Below are positions 8,700-17,328 of a stretch of 64,000 nucleotides of DNA, piece after piece. The stretch spans positions 62,001-126,000 of the forward strand of contig CAAGHH010000025.1 of the NCBI GenBank assembly GCA_900769615.1, given 5' to 3'. The stretch comes from Selenomonadales bacterium (GTDB lineage: Bacteria; Bacillota; Negativicutes; Selenomonadales; Selenomonadaceae). Made by a program: the position numbers and the translations under genes. Position 1 is the stretch's first letter. The number at the start of each line of letters is the position of its first letter. The notes under the pieces are model-generated. The model had not been told where the DNA came from. It did no database searches and saw only the letters and a program-made list of their open reading frames with translations.

Positions 8700-9845
8700 G
8701 TGCGAATAACAATATTTGAAAATATTATGACACCAGGTGGTCATGAAGTTGATTTTGATAGGATTTTAGTAGAGGAATTACAAAAATTGGGTCATGAGGT
8801 CGATTTTTGTGTGCCTGAAGGCTTTAAATTTAATTTTGATTATAAAGTCCCAGTACGAGAATTGTCAGGAAGTGTAGTTTCGTATTCTGGTGTTACAGGG
8901 ATAAGAAAATTATTTCGGACGGTTAAACGGGAAATTCATCGACTTAATTGGTACAAGCAATTATATGAATTAGGAGAAGCTGGTAAAACGGATGCTATAA
9001 TAGTACCAACATCAACGTATAGATATTTGCGAGCATTAGCTAAAAGTGTATTGAGCAAATCAAAAGTTCCGGTTATTTTCATTTTGCATGGAATAAATCC
9101 AAGTGAAGCGCCGAAGTTTTTGCGAGCAGCTAAAAGACTAGAAAAATGTCCTAATATTCGTCCAGTAGTTCTTACATTTACGGATAATATTTTTGGTGAA
9201 AAAAGAAAAAACATCCGCACTATATATCCACCAACTTTTGTGCCTAGAGATATTTCTTGGCGACCAGAGGCGCATAAATTAGTTAATAAAAAGCTCCTTA
9301 CAATCGGTTTTTTCGGGCAATATCGCCGTGAAAAGCATTTAGAAGATTTTTTGGATATTTATGTGCAGGGAAAATATACTAGACCAGTAAAACTTTTGGT
9401 ACAGGGATCAACCATGCATCCAGAAGATGCAGTTGATTTTGAAAGAATAATTGACAAATATAAAAGTTATGCTGGAATAGATTTTTTGCATAAAGGTTTA
9501 ATTGGTGCCGAATGGCAGCAAGCTATAGCGGGCGTTGATGCATTACTTATGCCGTATTCGGCAGAACGTTATCGTTATCATTGGGGCGGGATGCTATTTA
9601 CAGCAATTGGTTTTCAAAAACCAGTTATAGCCAGTGATGACATGAATCCAGAAGTTTTTGCTGCGTATCATATAGGCGAATGCTTTAAAAGTGGTGACAT
9701 GGCAGCATTAAAGTTAACTTTAGAAGCATTTATAAATAACTATGATGCAGCTTTACCACAATATACTAATGAATTAAAAAAAGCCGCTACCGAATATTCA
9801 CCAGCAGAATTTGCAAGACAGATAGAAAAAATTATTAAAGAATGA
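8700..9845 (+). CDS. Glycosyltransferase (GT-B, group 1-like)
   Basis: A 381-residue protein with a GT-B layout: N-terminal Rossmann half (TPGGHEVDFDRILVEELQKLGHEV) and a C-terminal half with GFFGQYRREKHLED, then a donor site region DALLMPYSAERYRYHWGGM and IGFQKPVIASDDMNPE. This resembles family 4/group 1 transferases using nucleotide sugars, but the canonical E-x7-E site is weak, so specificity is unknown. Start is GTG 8700 with GAGG at 8687-8690, nine bases upstream. First gene of the AT-rich surface-glycan island. Confidence 0.72.
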   Translation: MRITIFENIMTPGGHEVDFDRILVEELQKLGHEVDFCVPEGFKFNFDYKVPVRELSGSVVSYSGVTGIRKLFRTVKREIHRLNWYKQLYELGEAGKTDAIIVPTSTYRYLRALAKSVLSKSKVPVIFILHGINPSEAPKFLRAAKRLEKCPNIRPVVLTFTDNIFGEKRKNIRTIYPPTFVPRDISWRPEAHKLVNKKLLTIGFFGQYRREKHLEDFLDIYVQGKYTRPVKLLVQGSTMHPEDAVDFERIIDKYKSYAGIDFLHKGLIGAEWQQAIAGVDALLMPYSAERYRYHWGGMLFTAIGFQKPVIASDDMNPEVFAAYHIGECFKSGDMAALKLTLEAFINNYDAALPQYTNELKKAATEYSPAEFARQIEKIIKE

Positions 9846-9933
9846 ATCTGATAATAAAGTATGGTTTTATTTTATAAATATGAATAATTAAGTGATATTT
9901 TGATGATTTTATAAGAAATGGAAGGTCGATTGA

Positions 9934-10704
9934 ATGGCAACAGGATTGTCGGTCCTTATATTGGCAAAGAATGAAGAAAAGAATATTGCTGACTGCATAA
10001 AAAGTGTTAGTTTTGCTGATGAATTGATAATAGTGGATTCGGGAAGTGAAGATAATACTTGCTTAATAGCAGAATCTATGGGAGCAAAGGTTTATCAGCA
10101 CAATATGGATGATGATGGTTTTGCTGGACAACGTAATTTTGCATTGGAAAAAGCTAAATATAATTGGGTATTATATTTAGATGCTGATGAACGTGTTACT
10201 CAGGAATTAGCAGAAGAAATACTAGAACATATAGGACAACGCTCTTTGAGTGTAGCTGCTGTTAAAAGAATAAATGTTGTTATGGGGAAAAAGATGCATT
10301 ATGGAGTTTATCGTCCTGATTATGCAGTAAGACTATTTCCAAAAGATAGTGTTTATTGGACGGGAATGGTACATGAAAAAGCTGTGACTGAATTACCTGT
10401 AAAAGAATTAAAATCTGTGGTATATCATCTTTGTTTAACTAATTGGTCTCAGTATTTTGAAAAATTCAATAAATATACTGACATGATGGCAAAAAAAATG
10501 AGTAAACAAGGGGAAAATATAAATTTTTTTTCTATGCATTTACATGCATTATTTGCATTTTTTCGTATGTATATATTGCAATTAGGATTTTTAGATGGCA
10601 AGTTAGGATTTATTTTGTGTCAATATCATTATTTTTATACATTGACCAAATATGTACGATTAGAACAGTTGCGTATAAATAAAGAAAAAGGATTTAAGAA
10701 ATGA
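9934..10704 (+). CDS. Family 2 glycosyltransferase, WaaE/KdtX-like
   Basis: A 256-residue GT-A enzyme. LSVLILAKNEEKNIADCI opens the protein, IIVDSGSEDNT is the nucleotide-binding strand, and YLDADERV carries the DxD metal site. The order and the FAGQRNFAL segment match the WaaE/KdtX beta-1,4-glucosyltransferase group that modifies LPS inner core. The C-terminal half is basic and aromatic, consistent with membrane association. Ribosome site GGAAGGTCGATTG precedes ATG 9934. Sugar and acceptor are inferred from family only. Confidence 0.85.
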   Translation: MATGLSVLILAKNEEKNIADCIKSVSFADELIIVDSGSEDNTCLIAESMGAKVYQHNMDDDGFAGQRNFALEKAKYNWVLYLDADERVTQELAEEILEHIGQRSLSVAAVKRINVVMGKKMHYGVYRPDYAVRLFPKDSVYWTGMVHEKAVTELPVKELKSVVYHLCLTNWSQYFEKFNKYTDMMAKKMSKQGENINFFSMHLHALFAFFRMYILQLGFLDGKLGFILCQYHYFYTLTKYVRLEQLRINKEKGFKK

Positions 10705-10829
10705 AACGTATAGAATTAAGAAAAATCTATTATATACATAATCTGCAGGATTTGTACTGATAAAAAAGCGGTATAATAGACGCAGATGAGTTAGATGCAG
10801 AAATTGAGCAGGCTTTGGAAAAATATTAA
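10701..10829 (+). pseudogene. Decayed small reading frame with two in-frame stops
   Basis: An ATG overlapping the previous stop (ATGA) opens a frame of 18 codons that hits TGA TAA, after which the same frame continues as an acidic, helix-like tail (DADELDAEIEQALEKY) to a TAA at 10829. The continued coding look after paired stops suggests a broken small gene. No family recognised; an antitoxin or regulator tail is only one possibility. Confidence 0.35.
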
Positions 10830-10884
10830 AATAAATTTACGTGGGATATCTGCTAAATCCGAATGATTCATAGCGGGCAATACT

Positions 10885-11118
10885 ATGAAATTATCAATAG
10901 AGAATTTTGCTAAAATAAAAAGAGCAGATATAGATCTGAATGGAATAACTATTATTGCAGGGGAAAATAATAGAAGATGTATAGCAGATAGTTTAAATAA
11001 ACGAATCAGGTTTGGCTTGGGGATATATGAAGGTTTTTTATTTTCAAAGGTAAGAACATTTACAATTGAGGAATTTGAGAAATATTTTGTATCAAAAATA
11101 GATAAATTGAATCAGTGA
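10885..11118 (+). pseudogene. Internally deleted AAA-family ATPase remnant
   Basis: Seventy-seven codons begin like the N-terminus of RecF/SMC-type AAA ATPases (MKLSIENFAKIKRADIDLNG, then ITIIAGENN), but the expected TGKST of the Walker A loop after GENN is missing and the text jumps to unrelated residues (RRCIADSLNK) and then to a short acidic tail. The Walker B and signature regions are absent. This is best read as a deletion remnant of a larger ATPase gene of the accessory island. No function is expected. Confidence 0.6.
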
Positions 11119-11169
11119 TGTATGTCAAATTTATGAAAATAAAACGAATAATCATGTAGGAGATAAAGA

Positions 11170-12075
11170 ATGTTATCGGAAATAATAACTCTAGGACGCA
11201 GAATATATAATTTGGATAATATGAGAGAACAGCATAGATTTATAGTATTTATTATTCGCGCTTTATTGCACTACAAAAGTATCATGTGTCTATATAAATG
11301 GTTTCAAAAAGACGAAACTCGTAAAGCTATATTGGCTAAAAATCCATTTTCAATAGAGCAGGCAACAAGAGGTTTTTTTTATAGTGGTTCTACTTTCAAA
11401 GCGCGTTGTGTACTTATACGCAATCATATCAATTTATTGTGTAAAAAACTTAATCCATCATGGGCGATTAAATTAGGACAGTTTGATGGCAATTATTGTA
11501 TTTGGAGATATATTAATAATGATATAAATTGGACAGCTGTACTTACCTTTGAGCCGGGACAAAGAAAAGAAGGTATGATAACCTTGAAAATGGTGCTTGA
11601 TGGAGCTGATCTATATCAAATGATGTTTTGGTTAGGCATTGATAAAAACAATGAAGAAATGATATGTATAGGTGCGATGCAGGGACCGAATATGGAAAAT
11701 GCTAAAGCGGTTATAAAAAATATTACAAAACTTTCATATAGGTATCGCACCAAGAATTTGATACTATATATGACAATGGCAGTGGCAAGGTCATTAAGAG
11801 TGAAACATATTTATGCAGTATCAAATGAGGGATATTATGCTAATAATCATGTAAGGCGAGATAGAAAACTAAAGACTAATTTTGGTCAGTTTTGGCAGGA
11901 ATGTGGTGGGCATATTACTGAAGATACACGCTTTTATGAATTGCCATTGGTAGAAAAACGTAAAACCATTGAAGAAGTACCAACACGCAAAAGAGCTATC
12001 TATCGCAAGCGTTTTGATTTTCAAGATGATGTTGATAAGCAAATAATGGCTAATATGGAGGCAATAATAATATGA
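11170..12075 (+). CDS. DUF535 (VirK/YbjX-type) family protein
   Basis: A 301-residue protein recognised as the VirK/YbjX (DUF535) family from its overall pattern: an N-terminal ARCVLIRNHINLL segment, central FEPGQRKEGMITLKM, the IGAMQGPN motif near residue 175 and the C-terminal VSNEGYYANNHVRR and DFQDDVDKQI segments. Family members in enterobacteria are tied to outer-membrane/LPS stress and virulence, with no known enzymatic activity. No signal peptide is seen. Its stop overlaps the next glycosyltransferase start by 4 bases (ATGA), so it is co-translated with surface-glycan genes. Role in this locus is unknown. Confidence 0.75.
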   Translation: MLSEIITLGRRIYNLDNMREQHRFIVFIIRALLHYKSIMCLYKWFQKDETRKAILAKNPFSIEQATRGFFYSGSTFKARCVLIRNHINLLCKKLNPSWAIKLGQFDGNYCIWRYINNDINWTAVLTFEPGQRKEGMITLKMVLDGADLYQMMFWLGIDKNNEEMICIGAMQGPNMENAKAVIKNITKLSYRYRTKNLILYMTMAVARSLRVKHIYAVSNEGYYANNHVRRDRKLKTNFGQFWQECGGHITEDTRFYELPLVEKRKTIEEVPTRKRAIYRKRFDFQDDVDKQIMANMEAIII

Positions 12076-13262
12076 AGATATTATTAGCTAATTTTGCAAA
12101 AATGCTAAATGATTCAGGCGGACTAGCTAAGGTTACCGTGGCTTTTGCTAATGAGATGATCAGTCGTGGACATGATGTTGTGCTTGTGTTTAGCGATGAA
12201 AATGAAGGTAAGTTTTTTTATAAAATTAGTGATAGTGTAACTATATATAATTTGAGTTATCGAAATGGGAGAAAATGTGTTTTCCCAATAAGTATGAAAA
12301 TTAAACGAGAAATTACACGGGTGTTTTCAACAGCAAATGCAAGAGAAGTAAATGATCAATTTATGATAAAAAATTATGTGACATATATAAAAGATATTCT
12401 TTTAAAAGAGAAGCCGGATGTTATAATTTCGTCGCAGCCAGCGGCTAGTAGGTTGCTGTTATTAAATTTAGATGTCAAGATACCTGTTATAACAATGTCG
12501 CATGGAGATCCCGAGGATTATTTCCATACATATCCCAAGCAAGAATTAGCTGCATTGGAGAAAAGTGCAGCGTGTCAAGTATTGTTGCCTTCATTTGTCA
12601 ATGCTATAAAAAGAAGATTTCCAAAACAAAATGTAGTAGAGATTGGTAATGTAGTGCCACAGTATGATATAAAAGCTGCTTTAGATACAGAAAAAAAGAT
12701 ATATAAAATACTTTTTATAGGAAGATTAGTAAAAAATCATAAACGCCCACATTTGTTAATTGAAGCATTTGGAAAAATAGCAAATCAATTTCCGCAATGG
12801 ATAGTTGAAATATGGGGTGATGATGGAAATAAAAAATATAAAAAACAACTTATTAAATTGATAAAGGATCATAGACTTGAAAAAGTTGTATTTTTGAAGG
12901 GTATTACGCATGATGTTAAGGCAGTATTAAAAACAGGGGATATATTTGTTATTCCTAGTGCATATGAAGGATTTGGGTTATCATTAGCTGAGGCGATGAG
13001 TATGGGAGTTCCTGTTATAGGATATAAAAGTTGTTCGGCAGTTAATGAATTGATAGAAGATAAAAAAAATGGAATATTATGTAATGATGGTGTTAATGAT
13101 CTTGCAATGGCAATGAAAACATTAATGATAAATAAAAATATGCGGGTAAAATTTGGAAATGAAGCAAGAAATAAGATGAAAAAATATAACTCAGCATTGA
13201 TTTGGAAACAATGGGAATCGTTGATTTTGTCGGTTGTAAATAAAAAACATAGAGTCAGATAA
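12072..13262 (+). CDS. Family 4 glycosyltransferase
   Basis: A 396-residue GT-B retaining glycosyltransferase. The N-terminal half reads MLNDSGGLAKVTVAFANEM (acceptor side, Gly-rich loop); the C-terminal half has LFIGRLVKNHKRPHLLIEAF, FLKGITHDVKAVL and the donor-site PSAYEGFGLSLAEAMSMGVPVIGY with the E-x7-E pattern. It resembles PglH/WbnK-like GalNAc or hexose transferases of O-glycan pathways. Start overlaps the DUF535 stop (ATGA). Cytoplasmic side of the membrane. Sugar specificity cannot be stated. Confidence 0.86.
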   Translation: MKILLANFAKMLNDSGGLAKVTVAFANEMISRGHDVVLVFSDENEGKFFYKISDSVTIYNLSYRNGRKCVFPISMKIKREITRVFSTANAREVNDQFMIKNYVTYIKDILLKEKPDVIISSQPAASRLLLLNLDVKIPVITMSHGDPEDYFHTYPKQELAALEKSAACQVLLPSFVNAIKRRFPKQNVVEIGNVVPQYDIKAALDTEKKIYKILFIGRLVKNHKRPHLLIEAFGKIANQFPQWIVEIWGDDGNKKYKKQLIKLIKDHRLEKVVFLKGITHDVKAVLKTGDIFVIPSAYEGFGLSLAEAMSMGVPVIGYKSCSAVNELIEDKKNGILCNDGVNDLAMAMKTLMINKNMRVKFGNEARNKMKKYNSALIWKQWESLILSVVNKKHRVR

Positions 13263-13283
13263 TTTTCTGTATGGGAGTAATTC

Positions 13284-14408
13284 ATGAATATTTTATTATT
13301 GGTAAAAGATTTTGCTGAAGGTACTGAATTTAATAAAGATGGATTGCCGACTAAGAGCGGTGCAGAATTTCATGCAGAGAATCATGCTTTGCAATTGATA
13401 AAAAGAGGTCATAAAGTTACGATAATGACGAGAAAACGGCATTTCTTTGTTAAATCAAGGGAAATTTATCAAGGAATTGATTTAGTTAGATTGCATGAAC
13501 CGTTTCGGGGGCTAGAACTTATTATTAGATTATTTACAACACATAGAAATATTGACGCAGTATATATAATAGGAAAACCTAAATTTGTTGTGTGGGCTAT
13601 ACTTTGGGCGAAAATTTTCGGCAAAAATAATGTATTATCATTAACGGGAAAAGCAGAATTATTTAATTCTGTTGATAATTGGCGAACTAGAATATTAACT
13701 AAATGCAAGCACTATATTGCATTGTCCCAAGAGATAAAACGTGGGTTTATAAATCAGGGACAAATAAAAGAAGACAAGATCGTTGTATTAGGCCAAGGGA
13801 TAGATACGAATAAATATAAGCCACCGACAGTTGAAGAAAAAATAAGATTTCGTAATGAATATGGAATAGAGAAAGACGCTTTAATATTATTGTTTTGCGC
13901 AAGATTGGTTCCAGATAAAGGGATAGATACTTTAAAAAAAGTTTGGAAAAAAATTTATAAGTTATATCCTAATTCACAATTAATTGTAGTTGGTGGCGGA
14001 CGTAATGATATTGTAACGGATTTAAAAAAATTATCTAAAACTCTTGATAATAGTATTATTTTAACGGGAGAAGTTAATAATACTAGGAAGTATTATTGCT
14101 TAGGTGATGTCAATATATTTCCATCACATCATGAGGGGTTACCAACTTCATTAATGGAGGCAATGTCATGTGGTCTGCCATCAGTAGTATCAGATATTGG
14201 TGGATGTGAAGATTTGGTTGAAAACAAGGTGAGTGGATTAAGAGTGCCAGTAGATGATGTACAAGGGTTTGTAGATGGTATACGATATCTTTTTGATAAT
14301 AAAGATAAGAGACATCTTTGGGGAAATGCAGCAAGTAATTTTATAAAAAATAATTGTGATTATGAAGTTGTCATCCAAAATCTTGAAAATATAATCTCAT
14401 CAAATTAA
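13284..14408 (+). CDS. Family 4 glycosyltransferase
   Basis: A 374-residue GT-B enzyme with the expected parts: N-terminal GAEFHAENHALQLIKRGHKV, central GQGIDTNKYKPP and LLFCARLVPDKGIDTL, and C-terminal FPSHHEGLPTSLMEAMSCGLPSV with the E-x7-E donor motif. It is 21 bases after the previous transferase with GGGAGTAATTC as ribosome site. It would add a hexose or related sugar to a lipid-linked or LPS acceptor; specificity unknown. AT-rich like the neighbouring genes. Confidence 0.86.
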   Translation: MNILLLVKDFAEGTEFNKDGLPTKSGAEFHAENHALQLIKRGHKVTIMTRKRHFFVKSREIYQGIDLVRLHEPFRGLELIIRLFTTHRNIDAVYIIGKPKFVVWAILWAKIFGKNNVLSLTGKAELFNSVDNWRTRILTKCKHYIALSQEIKRGFINQGQIKEDKIVVLGQGIDTNKYKPPTVEEKIRFRNEYGIEKDALILLFCARLVPDKGIDTLKKVWKKIYKLYPNSQLIVVGGGRNDIVTDLKKLSKTLDNSIILTGEVNNTRKYYCLGDVNIFPSHHEGLPTSLMEAMSCGLPSVVSDIGGCEDLVENKVSGLRVPVDDVQGFVDGIRYLFDNKDKRHLWGNAASNFIKNNCDYEVVIQNLENIISSN

Positions 14409-14422
14409 GGGGAGAATATATT

Positions 14423-15304
14423 GTGGCAAAAAGAAATAAATTTGAAAAACTTTGCAAATTGTCAGCGTATGCTGTAGCTATTAGGAGAAAAGGGACAAAT
14501 GAAGGGTTCTTGATAAAGTATCCTACATGGAAATATTGGTATGCAGATCCATTTGTGGTAGGATACCAAGGTAAAGAATATATTTTTGTCGAAATAATGA
14601 ATTCTTATAAAATATATGGAGAAATAGCTGTAGCGCCTATTGAAAATGATAAAATAGGTGACTTTAGTGTTATTATAAGTGAAAAATTTCATCTATCATT
14701 TCCTAATGTTTTTTGCTTTAATGGAGAATGGTATATGATTCCTGAATCTAATGCAGTTAGACAGGTTAGGTTGTATCATGCAATTGAATTTCCGTATAAG
14801 TGGGAATTGGATAAGATCTTATTAAATAATGTGAGATTAGTTGATCATGCATTGTTTCCTAAGGATAGTGGATATTTAGTATTAAGTAATGATATTGAAA
14901 ATGAGGAAAAATCGTATAATAGATTTTTTTCATTGGATATGAAAAAAAAAGAAATGAATGAACTTGAACTTCAAGGTACATGGAGTAATATGCGTCCTGG
15001 TGGTACTTTTTATAGAAAAAAAGATGAGTGGCATCACGTATATCAGGATGGTATAAGGGTTTATGGTGAATATATACATGTTTTTAAAGTTGAAATAAAT
15101 GATGAAAAATTTTTTAAAGAAGAAGAGATAAAACAAATTCATGTAAATGATTTAGATTATAAGAATAGTAATGGTAAATTTGATAATATACATACCTATA
15201 ACTGTGATGATATATATGAAGTCATTGATTTGCAGTATAAGAGAATATATCCGCATAAAATGACAATGCATTGGTGGCGTGAATATCTGAAACATAATAA
15301 ATAA
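14423..15304 (+). CDS. Beta-propeller protein like the GINT1 N-terminal / GH43-like domain
   Basis: A 293-residue protein with repeated WYADPFV, NVFCFNGEWYMIPES and LVDHALFPKDSGYLVLSND blocks, the pattern of five-bladed propeller domains related to glycosyl hydrolase family 43/32 and to the N-terminal domain of glucosamine inositolphosphorylceramide transferase 1. In bacterial surface-glycan clusters such domains occur alone or fused to formyl- or glycosyltransferases. No signal peptide is visible. GTG 14423 follows AAGGGGAG at 14407-14414. It may be a polysaccharide-modifying or acceptor-binding protein; catalytic role is not established. Confidence 0.6.
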   Translation: MAKRNKFEKLCKLSAYAVAIRRKGTNEGFLIKYPTWKYWYADPFVVGYQGKEYIFVEIMNSYKIYGEIAVAPIENDKIGDFSVIISEKFHLSFPNVFCFNGEWYMIPESNAVRQVRLYHAIEFPYKWELDKILLNNVRLVDHALFPKDSGYLVLSNDIENEEKSYNRFFSLDMKKKEMNELELQGTWSNMRPGGTFYRKKDEWHHVYQDGIRVYGEYIHVFKVEINDEKFFKEEEIKQIHVNDLDYKNSNGKFDNIHTYNCDDIYEVIDLQYKRIYPHKMTMHWWREYLKHNK

Positions 15305-15312
15305 AATTTTAA

Positions 15313-16362
15313 ATGAGTGGTGTTATGAAAAAAGTATTGCTGTGCATTCAACTGCATAATGATAAAATATTAAATCTAACTAAAGAATTAAAGAAAATAT
15401 CAGTAAATGTTGATACATTTTACATGGACACTTATGAAATTAAAGCTAATAAATATGAAAAGGTTATATTAAAATGTGGTGTTAAAAGGTTTAAAGAAAA
15501 ATACATAGAAAACAGGAAAACTATATTTTGGCAATTGGTAAAGTGTAATAATCCCAATATTATATTATTTGTTAATTTACCAGATGATATTTTTTCTTTG
15601 CGTGATGTTGAATGTATGAAAGAATATTCTAATGCCCATAATATAACAATGGTAACTTGGATAGTAGATCCACTAAGAGCCAATATGGATCTAATTCCGT
15701 ATATAAATAAGTTTAATAAAGTTTTTTCATACGAAAAAAGAGATGTTGATTGGTTACAAAATATAGGTATAAGAGCTGTTTTTTGCCCAGTCGGATATAA
15801 TGAAGCATATAATACTACTATTACTGATATAGAAAAAAATAATAAAACCATAGATATTTTATTTATAGGTACACTGTATAAAAATAGAATCAATATACTT
15901 AATAATTTAGCAAAAGCTGCCTATAAATATAATTGGAATTTAGTAATATATGGTCCTGGTTATGAACATTGGTGGAAAAAAATGTTGTTCAAACGTAAAT
16001 ATCCAATATTGTTTAAATATATAAATAATCAAATGCTTACATCGCAGCAATGTGCACGATTGTATAGAAAAGCTAAAGTAGGATTAAATATTCATGTAGA
16101 AGGCGCCGAGGGGCTAAATCCAAGAAGTTATGAAATTTTAGCAACTGGAACACTAGAGATGTTGGATGCTAGAAGTTATTATTATGGTATAAGACCCAAT
16201 GTAGATTGTATTGTTTATAAAGATTGTAATGAGTTGATTGAAAAATGCACAAGATATATAAATGATGATATGGCTAGAGTGAAAATAATACAAAATGGAA
16301 TGGATTATATAAAAAATATGAATATGAAAGAAATTTTAAAAAAGGTAATAGAATATGAATAA
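15313..16362 (+). CDS. CgeB-like glycosyltransferase (group 1_2 type)
   Basis: A 349-residue GT-B-like protein. The first half holds the CgeB/DUF3880-type segment TWIVDPLRANMDLIPYI and FSYEKRDVDWLQ, and the second half the Glyco_trans_1_2 segment KAKVGLNIHVEGAEGLNPRSYEILATG. Such enzymes glycosylate spores, flagella or surface polymers in Firmicutes and LPS in others. The start may be ATG 15325 rather than 15313, because GAGTGGTG lies just ahead of the second Met while the first has no clear ribosome site. The 3' end overlaps the next gene by 8 bases. Confidence 0.72.
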   Translation: MSGVMKKVLLCIQLHNDKILNLTKELKKISVNVDTFYMDTYEIKANKYEKVILKCGVKRFKEKYIENRKTIFWQLVKCNNPNIILFVNLPDDIFSLRDVECMKEYSNAHNITMVTWIVDPLRANMDLIPYINKFNKVFSYEKRDVDWLQNIGIRAVFCPVGYNEAYNTTITDIEKNNKTIDILFIGTLYKNRINILNNLAKAAYKYNWNLVIYGPGYEHWWKKMLFKRKYPILFKYINNQMLTSQQCARLYRKAKVGLNIHVEGAEGLNPRSYEILATGTLEMLDARSYYYGIRPNVDCIVYKDCNELIEKCTRYINDDMARVKIIQNGMDYIKNMNMKEILKKVIEYE

Positions 16363-17323
16363 CAATGAAAATCTAATATCTATAATTATGCCTGCGTATA
16401 ATGTAGATCAGTATATAGAAGAAAGTATAAAATCAGTAATAAAGCAATCATATTACTGTTGGGAATTAATAATAGTAGATGATGGTTCACAGGATAAAAC
16501 ATATAATGTTGCTGATATGTATAGAAAAAAAGATGGCAGAATTAAAATTATTAAACAGAAAAATAATGGCAGTGCAACGGCTAGAAATAAAGGAATTGAA
16601 GTAGCTAAAGGTGAGTATATAACATTTTTAGATAGTGATGATTATTGGGACTCGAAATATTTGATGAGCATGATTAATGCGATTGAAAAATGCAATGAAT
16701 ATACAATGGTTTATTCTTTACCTACATCTGTATATAGCAATGGTAAAACTGAATCTACACCAGTTTCTGAAGTTCCATCAAAAACAGATTTAACTGCATA
16801 TGTCACAAAATATGGTGATTTTCGACCAGTATGGAATATGGATTGTTTTATTGTAAGAAAAAAAATATTAATCGATTATGGAATCAGTTTTGATCATAAT
16901 ATACAAGTTTCGCAGGATATAGGATTCTTTTTAAAATTATTAAGCGTAGTTAATACGAAATGCTTGCCCCTGCATTTATCATATTATAGAAGAAGAACAG
17001 GTTCCTCTACTACACAAAAATGGAATCCTAATCGTTGGCGTGGAACGGTCGATTTATATAAATATGTGGAACCATATATAAAACGTAATGCATCCAATAA
17101 ATTAAATTTATTTTATAAAATGTGGGGCTATAAAGCATTGTCATTTATAAAAGAATTGTTAAGGCGTAATTATATACAATATGCATTAGATATGATTGCT
17201 AATGAAAGGGTAGCATTAAAATATTATATGCATGTAGGAAAAATAAATGATAGGCTATTATGCTGGTTGTTATTGCAAGAAGAGCCTACAGTATTAAAAA
17301 TATTACATCAAATAAAAAGGTGA
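16355..17323 (+). CDS. Family 2 glycosyltransferase
   Basis: A 322-residue GT-A inverting transferase. SIIMPAYNVDQYIEESIKS and LIIVDDGSQDKT form the nucleotide-binding half, NGSATARNKGIEVAKGEYI is typical, and FLDSDDYWD provides the DxD metal site. The GT core ends near residue 220 and is followed by a basic helical tail. It overlaps the CgeB-like gene by 8 bases and is followed 5 bases later by the sugar dehydrogenase. Probable role: adding a sugar to the surface-glycan repeat; acceptor unknown. Confidence 0.87.
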   Translation: MNNNENLISIIMPAYNVDQYIEESIKSVIKQSYYCWELIIVDDGSQDKTYNVADMYRKKDGRIKIIKQKNNGSATARNKGIEVAKGEYITFLDSDDYWDSKYLMSMINAIEKCNEYTMVYSLPTSVYSNGKTESTPVSEVPSKTDLTAYVTKYGDFRPVWNMDCFIVRKKILIDYGISFDHNIQVSQDIGFFLKLLSVVNTKCLPLHLSYYRRRTGSSTTQKWNPNRWRGTVDLYKYVEPYIKRNASNKLNLFYKMWGYKALSFIKELLRRNYIQYALDMIANERVALKYYMHVGKINDRLLCWLLLQEEPTVLKILHQIKR

Positions 17324-17328
17324 TTTTT

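Noticed and set aside
15432..15893. A 153-codon minus-strand hydrophobic frame opposite the CgeB-like gene
   Set aside because: Hydrophobic look comes from reverse reading of Lys/Asn-rich codons in AT-rich DNA; no start signal.
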